Shown: one piece after another, positions 56,187 through 64,000 of the stretch | Position numbering within the stretch: position 1 is the first letter of the stretch | How the letters are laid out: each line of letters begins with the position of its first letter | Source: Tenacibaculum sp. 190524A05c | Lineage (GTDB): Bacteria; Bacteroidota; Bacteroidia; Flavobacteriales; Flavobacteriaceae | DNA: 64,000 bases | NCBI RefSeq assembly: GCF_964036595.1 | Contig: NZ_OZ038523.1 | Coordinates: 2,114,501-2,178,500, forward strand | Direction: 5' to 3' | The notes under the pieces: model-generated | Seen by the model: only the letters and a program-made list of their open reading frames with translations | Told to the model about the DNA's origin: nothing | Databases searched by the model: none | Made by a program: the position numbers and the translations under genes

Positions 56187-57157
56187 TTCGCAAACTCCAG
56201 AATTTCTCCTTCTTTATTCGCATACAAAAGCACTACTTTTAAATCAGGACGATTTGCCAAGAATACTTTTGTTTCTTCTAATCCCATCGCCATAAATGCT
56301 GTAGCGTAAGCATCTACATCCGCACAATCACCTTGAATTAAAACAGAAGCACTTAATAAATTATTCTCCTGAGCTAAACCTGTTTTTGGATTTACAGTAT
56401 GTACAACTTTTTCTCCGTTACTATTCACCTTAAACTTACGGTAGTTTCCTGATGTTGCCATCGATTGGTTATTCAATTCAATTGTCCTAGACTGGCTTCT
56501 AGATCCATCAGTATTCGGATCATCAATTGCAACTTTCCATAATGTTCCCCTAGGACTATTTCCTCTTGCACGAATCTCTCCTCCTATTTCAACCAAATAA
56601 TTTTTAATGCCTTTACTTTCTAAAAAACGTCCGACTACATCAACTCCTAATCCTTTGGCATATGCATTTACATTGAATTCAATTTCATTTGGTTTCAATA
56701 CCTTATTCTCAACTAAAACAATTTTTTCAAAACCCATTAAATTCTTTAAAGAATCAACCTCTACTTGAGTTAAATCTTTTTTCTCTTTTCCGGACCCAAA
56801 TCCATAAGCGTTAATTAACTTCCCAATTGTTGGATCAAAAAAACCATCTGTTTCCTTGTAAATTCTTTTTGCCTTATTAAAAGCCTCAATAAAATACATA
56901 TCTACAACAACCGTAGAATCGTTCTGATTTACCTTAGAAACAATAGAAGTTGGAATATAAGTAGATAGAGAATTATTAAAATCATTGAAGATCGTATTGA
57001 TCTCTTCTTGGAAATTTTTAGAGTCTTCGTAAATAATGGAATATGTTGTTCCAAAAATATCCCCACGAAACTTGCTATACTCTTCCTTTTCTTTAGATTT
57101 ACATGAAGTAATAAGAATTGAAACTAAAAGTAATAAGCTTATATATTGTTTATACAT
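56183..57157 (-). CDS. FAD:protein FMN transferase (ApbE-like lipoprotein)
   Basis: A 324-residue lipoprotein with lipobox ILITSC (Cys19) and the ApbE fold: FGTTYSIIYED, YAKGLGVDVVGRF, VEIGGEIRARG, ATSGNYRKFKVN and the metal-binding DADVYATAF-like stretch (VDAYATAFMAMG). It should attach FMN to threonine in periplasmic targets such as Nqr or Rnf subunits or to other flavoproteins. No target genes are in the window. The ATG at 57157 gives the signal peptide; a TTG at 57181 is not needed. Confidence 0.93.
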   Translation of the reverse strand: MYKQYISLLLLVSILITSCKSKEKEEYSKFRGDIFGTTYSIIYEDSKNFQEEINTIFNDFNNSLSTYIPTSIVSKVNQNDSTVVVDMYFIEAFNKAKRIYKETDGFFDPTIGKLINAYGFGSGKEKKDLTQVEVDSLKNLMGFEKIVLVENKVLKPNEIEFNVNAYAKGLGVDVVGRFLESKGIKNYLVEIGGEIRARGNSPRGTLWKVAIDDPNTDGSRSQSRTIELNNQSMATSGNYRKFKVNSNGEKVVHTVNPKTGLAQENNLLSASVLIQGDCADVDAYATAFMAMGLEETKVFLANRPDLKVVLLYANKEGEILEFAN

Positions 57158-57239
57158 GGTAGATTTAGGTTTATTTAACAAAAATAAAGTAATATCTACT
57201 AAAATACCGTTAAGATAACTTTTAGTTTAATCATTTTTT

Positions 57240-57247
57240 TAAATTTG
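57240..57247 (+). promoter_or_regulatory. -7 promoter element of the OmpA-family gene
   Basis: TAAATTTG lies 25 bases before the ATG at 57273. Confidence 0.5.
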
Positions 57248-57272
57248 TAATTTACCATTAACTATAAATAAG

Positions 57273-58118
57273 ATGAAAAAAATAGTATTATTTGTATCAG
57301 CTACATTTTTGTTGGTATCATGTGGTGCTAATAAAGAGCTTGAAGCTCTTAAATTAAAGCACGAACAAACAAAAGACGAATTGCTAACTGTTAAAACCAA
57401 CTTAACTAAATGTTTAGTAGAGAAGGAAAAATATGAAGACAGATCTAAAAATTTAGAAAGCAGAGTTGAAGAACTAAAGAAAGATAAAGAAAATACTATT
57501 CAACAAGTAGAAAACTTAACTGTTCTCACAAAAGGAGCTAATGATAACATCAAAGAAACATTATCTCAATTAAGTAAGAAAGATAAATACATCAATAAAA
57601 TTAGAGCTGCAGCTACGAAAAAGGATTCTTTGAATTTAGTTGTTGCTTTCCATTTAAAGAAAGAATTACAAGATGGAATTGATGATCAAGACATTGAAGT
57701 AAATGTTGAAAAAACTGTAGTATTTATTTCTATCTCTGATAAGTTATTATTTAAGAGCGGAAGCTATACTATTACAGACAAAGCTTCAAAAGTTCTTCAA
57801 AAAGTAGCTACAGTTGTTAATGCTCAACCAGAAATGGATGTAATGATTGAAGGTCATACTGATGATACTCCAATTGCAAACGATGCTGTTAAGGATAACT
57901 GGGATTTAAGTGTAAAAAGATCTACAGCAATTGTTCGTGAATTACAATCTAAATACAAGGTTGCTCCACAGCGTTTAATTGCAGCAGGTAGAAGTAGTTT
58001 TGTACCATTAGTTGCAAACGACACTCCTGCTAATAAAGCGAAAAACAGACGTACAAAAATTATTATTTTACCTCGTTTAAATCAATTCTTTGATTTATTA
58101 GATCAAAAAGTAGAATAG
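57273..58118 (+). CDS. OmpA family lipoprotein
   Basis: A 281-residue lipoprotein (lipobox LLVSC, Cys17), a coiled coil at about 20-110, and an OmpA C-terminal peptidoglycan-binding domain at 150-270 with LLFKSGSYTI, IEGHTDDTPIAND, SVKRSTAIVRELQ and GRSSFVPLVAND. It should link the outer membrane to peptidoglycan. It is transcribed alone and ends in a terminator. Confidence 0.95.
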   Translation: MKKIVLFVSATFLLVSCGANKELEALKLKHEQTKDELLTVKTNLTKCLVEKEKYEDRSKNLESRVEELKKDKENTIQQVENLTVLTKGANDNIKETLSQLSKKDKYINKIRAAATKKDSLNLVVAFHLKKELQDGIDDQDIEVNVEKTVVFISISDKLLFKSGSYTITDKASKVLQKVATVVNAQPEMDVMIEGHTDDTPIANDAVKDNWDLSVKRSTAIVRELQSKYKVAPQRLIAAGRSSFVPLVANDTPANKAKNRRTKIIILPRLNQFFDLLDQKVE

Positions 58119-58139
58119 TAAAACACATTGCATACAAAT

Positions 58140-58173
58140 AAAAAAAACCATCAATACATGATGGTTTTTTTTA
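58140..58173 (+). terminator. Terminator after the OmpA-family gene
   Basis: AAAAAAACCATCA, loop ATACA, TGATGGTTTTTTTT. Confidence 0.92.
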
Positions 58174-58264
58174 TGCTAAAAAGGTAATGTAATCGTTGAT
58201 ATACTATTTTAGTATTTATCCGTAAACTTGCTTAATCAAAAAAATCTATGTCACCACTATTTAT

Positions 58265-59986
58265 ATGAAAGCATTTTTCACTCTACTTTTCTTATATATA
58301 ACCTTATTAACCTTTGCTCAAAGTTCTAGTATACCATCTGATAGTATTACTTTAACTCAAAAAGAAATCACTTTTATTGAAACGACTCAATCTTCAAAGG
58401 AGATAAGGAAGTTTTTGAAAAGTAAACTAAAGAATGATACTCTTTCCTACATCTCTGGTTATAAATTATTTCTCAAAAGAGCCATTACAGAAAACAATCT
58501 TAAACATCAGTATTCAGCAGCCTCTCAACTAGGATATTTCTATTATCAACTTTTTGATCACAGTGAGTCTATAACTTACACCAAACAATCTTTAAAAGCC
58601 AGCAAAGCCTTAAATGATACTCTTAAGATCATAAATAGTACAATTATTCAAGCTGGAAATTACTATCAATTAGACTTAACTACTGAAGCATTAAAAAATT
58701 ACATTGAGGCTAAAACTTTATCGGAGAAAATTCGCAATGAAAACTACGAATTAACCGCTCTACCTAATATAGCCAATATTAGAGTTAACCTAGATAAATA
58801 TCATGATGCTCTTAATGACTATACCGAAACTCTAGAAATACTAGAACAGAAACCCATAAAATCATCAATACCTTATCAAAAGATTTATTTCTCTTCCCTA
58901 ATAGGAAAAGGGATTTGTTTAAAAAAACTGGGGAAATTAGATGAAGCCATAGCTATATGTGAAAAAGGAATTGCTTTAGCCAAAGAACTGAAATTAACTA
59001 AACCTCTTATTGATTTTCGAATATGTATAGCGGATGTCTATTATTATAAAAAACAGTTTCAAATAGCTATAGACAAACTAACCGAAGAAAAAGAATCGAT
59101 AAACTTAAACTACCCTAAGTACAATATCATCCATCTAAATTATTACTTAGCCAGATGCTATAATTCTCTTTCAAAAAATAAAGAAGCATTATTGTTACTC
59201 GAGCAAAACTTCAAATTATCGGAGGTAGAAAACAACACAAAGTTGTTTAATGAAATGTTTGATTTACAAATCAAAATAGCTAAAGAAGAAAAGGACTTAC
59301 TTGCTGAAAACACATTTCGAAAAAAGAAATTAAACTACATAGAAACGAAGGCTAAAAAACATCAGGAAACTCTAGATTTAATTCATAAAAGCGATATTAA
59401 CAATCTTCTTGGAATCAATCAAAAGTTGAGTAAGCTTAATGAAGAAAATAGCTTCAAAATGAAAACTGCATATACTCTAGCTTTTTTACTGGTCTTCGCA
59501 TTGATTTTATCTTTTATTTATTTCAAAAGAAAGAATAAAATAAAATCTGAACGATTTGAAGAGATAATAGCAGGTTTGAAAAAAGAAAGAGAAACTAATG
59601 ATAATAGTCAAAAAGAATCTTCACAAATTAATGATGAGCAAGCAATTCATATTTTAAGTGAATTATCTAAACTTGAAAAAACTGAATTCTTCAAATCAAA
59701 AGATTGCAATTTATACACAACTGCAAAAGCAATAAATACAAACACCACGTATTTATCTAAAACTTTAAACAAGGTAAAAAAGCAATCTTTTAGTCAATAT
59801 CTAAATGAACTTCGAATTAATTATGTTCTCCTAAAATTACAAGAAGACAGTAGATTTAGATCCTATACAATCAAAGCTATTTCTGAAGAAATTGGCTATA
59901 AAAGCGTCACTACATTTTTAAGAGCGTTTAAAGCAAAAACCAACTTAAACCCATCTTATTATATTGAAAAACTGAATAATAGCTAA
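58265..59986 (+). CDS. TPR-transmembrane-AraC regulator
   Basis: A 573-residue membrane regulator: signal peptide (about 1-19), a periplasmic array of tetratricopeptide-type helix pairs (about 60-395), one membrane helix (about 400-420), a coiled coil and a cytoplasmic AraC helix-turn-helix region (about 475-570, LYTTAKAINTNTTYLSKTLN and YTIKAISEEIGYKSVTTFLR). It has no kinase or receiver domain, so the signal would pass directly from the repeat domain to the DNA-binding end. It is next to a T9SS cargo gene, which it may control. Confidence 0.88.
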   Translation: MKAFFTLLFLYITLLTFAQSSSIPSDSITLTQKEITFIETTQSSKEIRKFLKSKLKNDTLSYISGYKLFLKRAITENNLKHQYSAASQLGYFYYQLFDHSESITYTKQSLKASKALNDTLKIINSTIIQAGNYYQLDLTTEALKNYIEAKTLSEKIRNENYELTALPNIANIRVNLDKYHDALNDYTETLEILEQKPIKSSIPYQKIYFSSLIGKGICLKKLGKLDEAIAICEKGIALAKELKLTKPLIDFRICIADVYYYKKQFQIAIDKLTEEKESINLNYPKYNIIHLNYYLARCYNSLSKNKEALLLLEQNFKLSEVENNTKLFNEMFDLQIKIAKEEKDLLAENTFRKKKLNYIETKAKKHQETLDLIHKSDINNLLGINQKLSKLNEENSFKMKTAYTLAFLLVFALILSFIYFKRKNKIKSERFEEIIAGLKKERETNDNSQKESSQINDEQAIHILSELSKLEKTEFFKSKDCNLYTTAKAINTNTTYLSKTLNKVKKQSFSQYLNELRINYVLLKLQEDSRFRSYTIKAISEEIGYKSVTTFLRAFKAKTNLNPSYYIEKLNNS

Positions 59987-60085
59987 CAAAACATTTCTTC
60001 AAATTTATAAATATGGAGATTAAACATTATTAAAAAATCAAGAATAACTCTATTTTCGAGCTTCATAATCCATAAAAAAATTACC

Positions 60086-60895
60086 ATGTTAAAAAAAGTA
60101 CTACTTAGCGTAATGTTTGCACTTTTGTTTTCTAAAACTACTATCACAGCTCAAAAATATGATCACCTTATAAAGGTTAAGATTATAAGAACAGACGAAG
60201 TAATTTATAATCCTGACAGGACTTTTGAGACGATTCAAGTACACACGTTACAACTTGAAAAACAAACTAAGTTTCAATACAAAAGATCTGATAAAGTTGG
60301 TTTCGAGATTGATATTGAAAATCGTTCTTTATCTCAAAAAAAATATAAATACGGCTTTTCATACACTCCACAATCTGAAACACAAATTAACGGTATACCT
60401 GTACCCATAGTTATACCACCAGAAGAGGACGATGAAAGCATCCATAATTTTGGCTCAGTTTCTAACTTTCCTCATATCCCAGATGGTAAAATTTTATATC
60501 TAGAACGAGATCTCGACTTAACTCGAAAAATAAAAATTTGGTTAACCTTATTGGATGAAAAAAATGAAATAATTGGAACACCAGTTCATAAAATTGAAAC
60601 TCCGTATTTTTTATTTTTCTCCAATGCTACAACAAAGAATACTAGCAGAGTATCATTAAACCAAAATTATAGTAATACAAAAATAAAATACAACTCAAGT
60701 ACATCTAATACTGCAAACATTAGAATTTACGACTTAAGTGGAAGATTAATTCAAACAATAAACGCGGCGCCAGTAGCAAATAAAAACTCTACGTCGTATA
60801 ATTTCCCTACACCTCATTTGAAAAAAGGACTTTATTTTTATAAGATAAACATAGACGGTTTTACTGAGACCAAAAAGGTGTACAAGAAAGAATAA
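60086..60895 (+). CDS. Secreted protein with T9SS C-terminal sorting domain
   Basis: A 269-residue protein: signal peptide (about 1-22), a beta-rich region with an Ile/Pro-rich middle (GIPVPIVIPPEEDDE) and a type A sorting domain in the last 75 residues (IRIYDLSGRLIQTI, LKKGLYFYKIN). The mature part has no recognisable enzyme motif. It would be released or anchored at the surface by T9SS. Confidence 0.85.
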   Translation: MLKKVLLSVMFALLFSKTTITAQKYDHLIKVKIIRTDEVIYNPDRTFETIQVHTLQLEKQTKFQYKRSDKVGFEIDIENRSLSQKKYKYGFSYTPQSETQINGIPVPIVIPPEEDDESIHNFGSVSNFPHIPDGKILYLERDLDLTRKIKIWLTLLDEKNEIIGTPVHKIETPYFLFFSNATTKNTSRVSLNQNYSNTKIKYNSSTSNTANIRIYDLSGRLIQTINAAPVANKNSTSYNFPTPHLKKGLYFYKINIDGFTETKKVYKKE

Positions 60896-60917
60896 CCAAA
60901 ACGTTATCTAGTAATAA

Positions 60918-60951
60918 TAAAAAAGCCATCAAATTTTGATGGCTTTTTTAT
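60918..60951 (+). terminator. Terminator between convergent genes 60895(+) and 60967(-)
   Basis: AAAAAAGCCATCAAA, loop TT, TTTGATGGCTTTTTTA; usable in both directions. Confidence 0.93.
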
Positions 60952-60966
60952 CTCTTAAAATAATTC

Positions 60967-63591
60967 TTACAAGAATCTATATGTTGCTTTAATAAGAAAT
61001 GTATTCTCTAAAGTATTGTCTAATATTTGAGTATTTAATCCACCTAATAACGATCTATCTGAATCTACATTTCCTGTAGTTCCTTGAGCCCAAACTAAAA
61101 ATAATTCTGAACCAGGAATATACTCCCACCTTGCAACAAGATTTGAACGGAATTGTACAAATGAAAAATTAGGATTAGAAAATTCATAATCAGTCACACC
61201 ATTCGCATCTTCATCCACTAAATAATCTCCACTTGATGCTTGCTGAATTTGATTATCTCCGTACCATATCACACGTTCATTCAAGTCTTTAGCTATAGAA
61301 TTATTTACATAATTGAAGTTGTTATATCTTCCTCTTGAAATAAATGGTTGTCCGTAATATTGAATTGATAAATTAGGATTTATGCTATAATTCAAACGTA
61401 AAGTAGTACTCCAAGTTTTCTGATCTATATTTCCTAAGATATACCTTTTAACTGCACCAAAATCAGCCTCATTTACGTATTGAGTTTTATTCGGATTCTC
61501 CGTAAATTCAGTTGTTAAAGAAGCATTTAAAGAATCAAACGGCTGATAATTTAATCCTAAAACATATCTGGTGAAAGAGAAATTATTCTGTTCTGTTGCA
61601 CTTTTGATATACCCCACTCTAAAATTAAACTTCTTACTTTGATCAGAACCAAAGAACAACACCATGAAATTCTCTTCTGAATACCTCCATCTCGGTCCAC
61701 CTCTCAAAAATGTATTTAAGAATATTCTTGGTTTATGTGTTAATTCTAATTCTGTCCACCAGTTATTAATCCAATTGATGTTTCCTTGAAGACTATATTC
61801 CATTCGGTTATAATTTCCTTCAAAGTCGAATGAAGATAACTGACGTAATCGCACACTCGCATCACGATATGTTTCTGTTGGAACTTGCCATAAATATCTT
61901 AAACTAGCGAACTGTCTTATCTCATCTGCTTGTCTTAAAAAACCAACATCATTTAACTCTAACTCTGGAGAACGCCAATTAACTCCAGCCCAATAACGCC
62001 AATTTCCTCCACCTCTTTTACCTCCAAAAACTCTTCCTCCTGTTCCAGTAAGAGAAGTTCTATTAGGATCAACTTCTACGTGACTCGCATCAACTCTTTG
62101 AAATAAATGCGTTAATGATTCTTGTGTTGCTTGAATTGATTCTTTACTTCCTGTAACATGACTTGCTACAACATTACTTTGAATGAAGTAATCACGATTA
62201 TGCCATTCATGACGAAAATCTAATCCTCCTGTGTATGCTGCTTTTCTCAAGAAACTTAAATCATCATTTAAATTTCTATTTGTAGAAGTAAAAATTCCAC
62301 CGATATAACTATTACGATCATTAAAGTCTTTTTGAACTCTAGCTACAAAGTAATTTGTTAATGGTTCTACCAACTCTTCTCTCCTATTTCCATTATTATC
62401 AATCTCAGCATATTCATTTGAAGTCACAGTTTCTAAAACTCCAATAGACCAACCATCTCTAGTTTTACCAGAAAATTTTGCGGCTCCTAAAATTGTTGTA
62501 TTAATTGGGATATCAGCAAACTCTCCATCATTAAGATCTACTCCTCCTTGCGGAGCTCTACCAATCCTTCTACTATAGAAAACATTATCTGGTCCGTTAG
62601 CAAATCTGAAATCGAAAATGTTTTTATTCTCAACAAAAAATGGTCGTTGTTCATTAAAGAAAATCTGGAATCCATCTAAAGCAATAGCTCCAGGATCTGC
62701 TTCAACTTGGCCAAAATCAGGATTAACAGTTAAATCTAAAGTTAGATCATTTGTAATTCCAATTTTCGCATCTAAACCTGCATTTACACTAAAATCACTT
62801 CCATCTCTAAAAGGATTACCCCCTTCTTTCTCATAAGTATCATATTGAAAAACAGTAAATGGTTGTATCTCTAACTGTTTCTGAGATTTTAGACCTTTTA
62901 ATCCATGTAGTTCTCCGGCTTCACTTATAAAACCAGATACTTCATTAGGAATTCTTTGCCAAAGAGAACGTTCTTGTTCTCTAAAAAATGTCCTATTGAT
63001 ATTTAAACCCCAAACCTGTTCTTCTGCTTTACCAAATCTTAATTGAGTGAATGGTATTTTCATTTCTGCAGTCCATCCTTTATCATCAACTACTGCATCA
63101 GTATACCAAATAGGATTCCAACTCGCATCCCAATCTTGCCCGTTTTGAGTGGCTAATTCCTCTCCTTTTACACCAGCAGCAGTTACAGTGAATACGAATG
63201 CAGTTCTTTTATCATGATAACTATCTATAATTACATTGATTCTATCCCCAGCGAATCCATCTCTTCTTGACAGACGTTGTTCAATTTTTTCTGGTTCATC
63301 ATCAAATGCTCTTAAAGCAACATATAGATACTTATCATCGTAACCAATTTTAAATTTTGTCTGATATGTAGGAGGCTTCCCTTCATCTGGTGCCTTCTCA
63401 ACAAAGTCCGTACCCCAGTCTAAATGATCCCAAGCTTGATCTGTAATTACACCATCTATCTCAGGTAAAGTCTTCATCCTTTTAGTGACATACTTCTTTT
63501 TTGGAACCGCAACAGTTCCTGAACTCTCTTGACTATATAGATTCTGGAATAAAAATAATCCAAAAATTGGGAGTAAATATCTTGTTCTCAT
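60967..63591 (-). CDS. DUF5916 outer-membrane protein with a CBM9-like domain
   Basis: An 874-residue exported protein. Signal peptide about 1-20. Residues about 40-230: a carbohydrate-binding-9-like domain (TLPEIDGVITDQAWD, KIGYDDKYLYVALRAFDDEP). Residues about 240-870: DUF5916, a barrel typical of the outer membrane, with RPFFVENKNIFDFRF and SRRIGRAP; the chain ends KATYRFL, a barrel-type C-terminal aromatic. It is probably a surface glycan or siderophore-linked protein, substrate unknown. Its promoter lies 21 bases before the ATG. Confidence 0.94.
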   Translation of the reverse strand: MRTRYLLPIFGLFLFQNLYSQESSGTVAVPKKKYVTKRMKTLPEIDGVITDQAWDHLDWGTDFVEKAPDEGKPPTYQTKFKIGYDDKYLYVALRAFDDEPEKIEQRLSRRDGFAGDRINVIIDSYHDKRTAFVFTVTAAGVKGEELATQNGQDWDASWNPIWYTDAVVDDKGWTAEMKIPFTQLRFGKAEEQVWGLNINRTFFREQERSLWQRIPNEVSGFISEAGELHGLKGLKSQKQLEIQPFTVFQYDTYEKEGGNPFRDGSDFSVNAGLDAKIGITNDLTLDLTVNPDFGQVEADPGAIALDGFQIFFNEQRPFFVENKNIFDFRFANGPDNVFYSRRIGRAPQGGVDLNDGEFADIPINTTILGAAKFSGKTRDGWSIGVLETVTSNEYAEIDNNGNRREELVEPLTNYFVARVQKDFNDRNSYIGGIFTSTNRNLNDDLSFLRKAAYTGGLDFRHEWHNRDYFIQSNVVASHVTGSKESIQATQESLTHLFQRVDASHVEVDPNRTSLTGTGGRVFGGKRGGGNWRYWAGVNWRSPELELNDVGFLRQADEIRQFASLRYLWQVPTETYRDASVRLRQLSSFDFEGNYNRMEYSLQGNINWINNWWTELELTHKPRIFLNTFLRGGPRWRYSEENFMVLFFGSDQSKKFNFRVGYIKSATEQNNFSFTRYVLGLNYQPFDSLNASLTTEFTENPNKTQYVNEADFGAVKRYILGNIDQKTWSTTLRLNYSINPNLSIQYYGQPFISRGRYNNFNYVNNSIAKDLNERVIWYGDNQIQQASSGDYLVDEDANGVTDYEFSNPNFSFVQFRSNLVARWEYIPGSELFLVWAQGTTGNVDSDRSLLGGLNTQILDNTLENTFLIKATYRFL

Positions 63592-63612
63592 CAGTAGGTT
63601 TTAATCCGACAT

Positions 63613-63620
63613 CAAAAGTA
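63613..63620 (-). promoter_or_regulatory. -7 promoter element of the DUF5916 gene
   Basis: On the minus strand TACTTTTG lies 21 bases before the ATG (63589-63591). Confidence 0.5.
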
Positions 63621-63693
63621 CCGCAGAATTCTCTTAATAATATGTTAATTTAAAATGAGCATTTCATAATTTAAAACAAAAGCAACTTACTAT

Positions 63694-63723
63694 TTGTCAG
63701 TAAAATAAATAATTGTAAATTTG
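63694..63723 (+). promoter_or_regulatory. Promoter of rplM
   Basis: TTG (63694-63696), 19 bases, then TAAATTTG (63716-63723): the full Bacteroidota pattern. It leaves a 50-base leader with a small hairpin TCCTT-TTTG-AAGGA at 63727-63740. Confidence 0.85.
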
Positions 63724-63778
63724 CACTCCTTTTTGAAGGAAAAATTAAATTATTAATAGACAAAAACTATATCGTGTT

Positions 63779-64000
63779 ATGAACACATTAAGTTACAAAA
63801 CGGTATCGGCTAACAAAGCTACTGTAAACAAAGAGTGGGTTTTAGTTGATGCGGACGGGCAGTCACTAGGTCGTTTAGCTTCTAAAGTTGCAAAACTTAT
63901 TAGAGGTAAACACAAGACAAACTACACTCCACACGTTGACTGTGGTGATAACGTAATTATCATCAATGCAGACAAAGTTGAATTAACTGGAAGCAAGTGG
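63779..64000 (+). CDS. rplM: Ribosomal protein L13 (3' end missing)
   Basis: The first 74 residues of L13 are seen up to the window edge. The core motifs [35 protein letters not shown] and [12 protein letters not shown] are those of the family. In most bacteria rplM is followed by rpsI, which would lie beyond the window. Confidence 0.98.
   Translation, partial: MNTLSYKTVSANKATVNKEWVLVDADGQSLGRLASKVAKLIRGKHKTNYTPHVDCGDNVIIINADKVELTGSKW

Noticed and set aside
57158..57181. TTG start for the ApbE-like protein
   Set aside because: The ATG at 57157 starts a normal lipoprotein signal peptide.
1..64000. Prophage, insertion sequence, CRISPR array or integrated element
   Set aside because: No integrase, transposase, terminase, cas gene, terminal inverted repeats or spaced repeats were found, and the lone tRNA gene shows no attachment-site duplication that I could see.

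Overview
The window is a 64 kb piece of a low-GC bacterial chromosome, almost certainly from a marine member of the Flavobacteriaceae (Bacteroidota). The support is internal: promoters of the Bacteroidota type (TAnnTTTG at -7), type IX secretion (T9SS) C-terminal domains, SusC-like and TonB-linked outer-membrane barrels, GSCFA, DUF5916, Lacal_2735 and PorT-like families, many lipoproteins, and phenylalanine hydroxylase of the Bacteroidota form. The genus cannot be fixed from the sequence. I see no prophage, insertion sequence, CRISPR array or rRNA operon.

Layout. 1-1642: 5' part of a secreted GH18 chitinase that runs off the left edge. 1877-1949: initiator tRNA-Met. 2072-5987: the GTPases Era and Der on either side of a choice-of-anchor-I lipoprotein. 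6012-8413: three exported proteins on the minus strand (double TonB_C, double PilJ-like, DUF3887-like). 8826-14104: an outer-membrane barrel and a large GAF protein. 14124-15353: an orphan HD-PycTM (Pycsar-effector-like) protein. 15440-16409: msrB-msrA. 16411-21432: a tight six-gene operon (AAA+ ATPase, DUF1257-like, DUF2997, two membrane/helix-hairpin-helix paralogues, NrdG-like radical SAM activase). 21573-24386: hydrolase-OsmC fusion and SelO. 24391-27534: a T9SS-secreted endonuclease I. 27720-36194: SRPBCC protein, SDR, AraC regulator, a three-part metallophosphoesterase/kinase-like/barrel protein, small conserved proteins and a flavin oxidoreductase. 36178-40750: DUF2237, SdiA-regulated-like lipoprotein, TPM/TPM/LemA, MerR and M23 peptidase. 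40881-49897: alaS, rraA, GSCFA, PorT-like, an orphan 106-residue protein, rhodanese, phenylalanine hydroxylase and an M48 peptidase. 49954-51863: two related exported coiled-coil proteins. 52079-59986: gpmI, thioredoxin-like lipoprotein, map, a methyltransferase, ApbE, OmpA and a TPR-TM-AraC regulator. 60086-64000: a T9SS cargo protein, a DUF5916 barrel protein and the start of rplM.

The best candidate for an undescribed system is the 16411-21432 operon. Three of its six proteins (the ATPase and both membrane paralogues) end in the same short C-terminal tail, an acidic/polar stretch then an Arg/Gly-rich segment ending G-R-x-[I/L]-[D/E]-[F/L]. A shared terminus in otherwise unrelated proteins of one operon, next to a radical SAM enzyme with no ribonucleotide reductase nearby, suggests a docking tag or a modification site. 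The operon lies between redox-repair genes (msrB-msrA on one side, OsmC fusion and selO on the other). Other points of note are a Fam20-like kinase signature inside the 1215-residue phosphoesterase-barrel protein, an orphan Pycsar-type effector, near-leaderless promoters at era, der and the M23 peptidase gene, and C-runs just ahead of several exported-protein genes.
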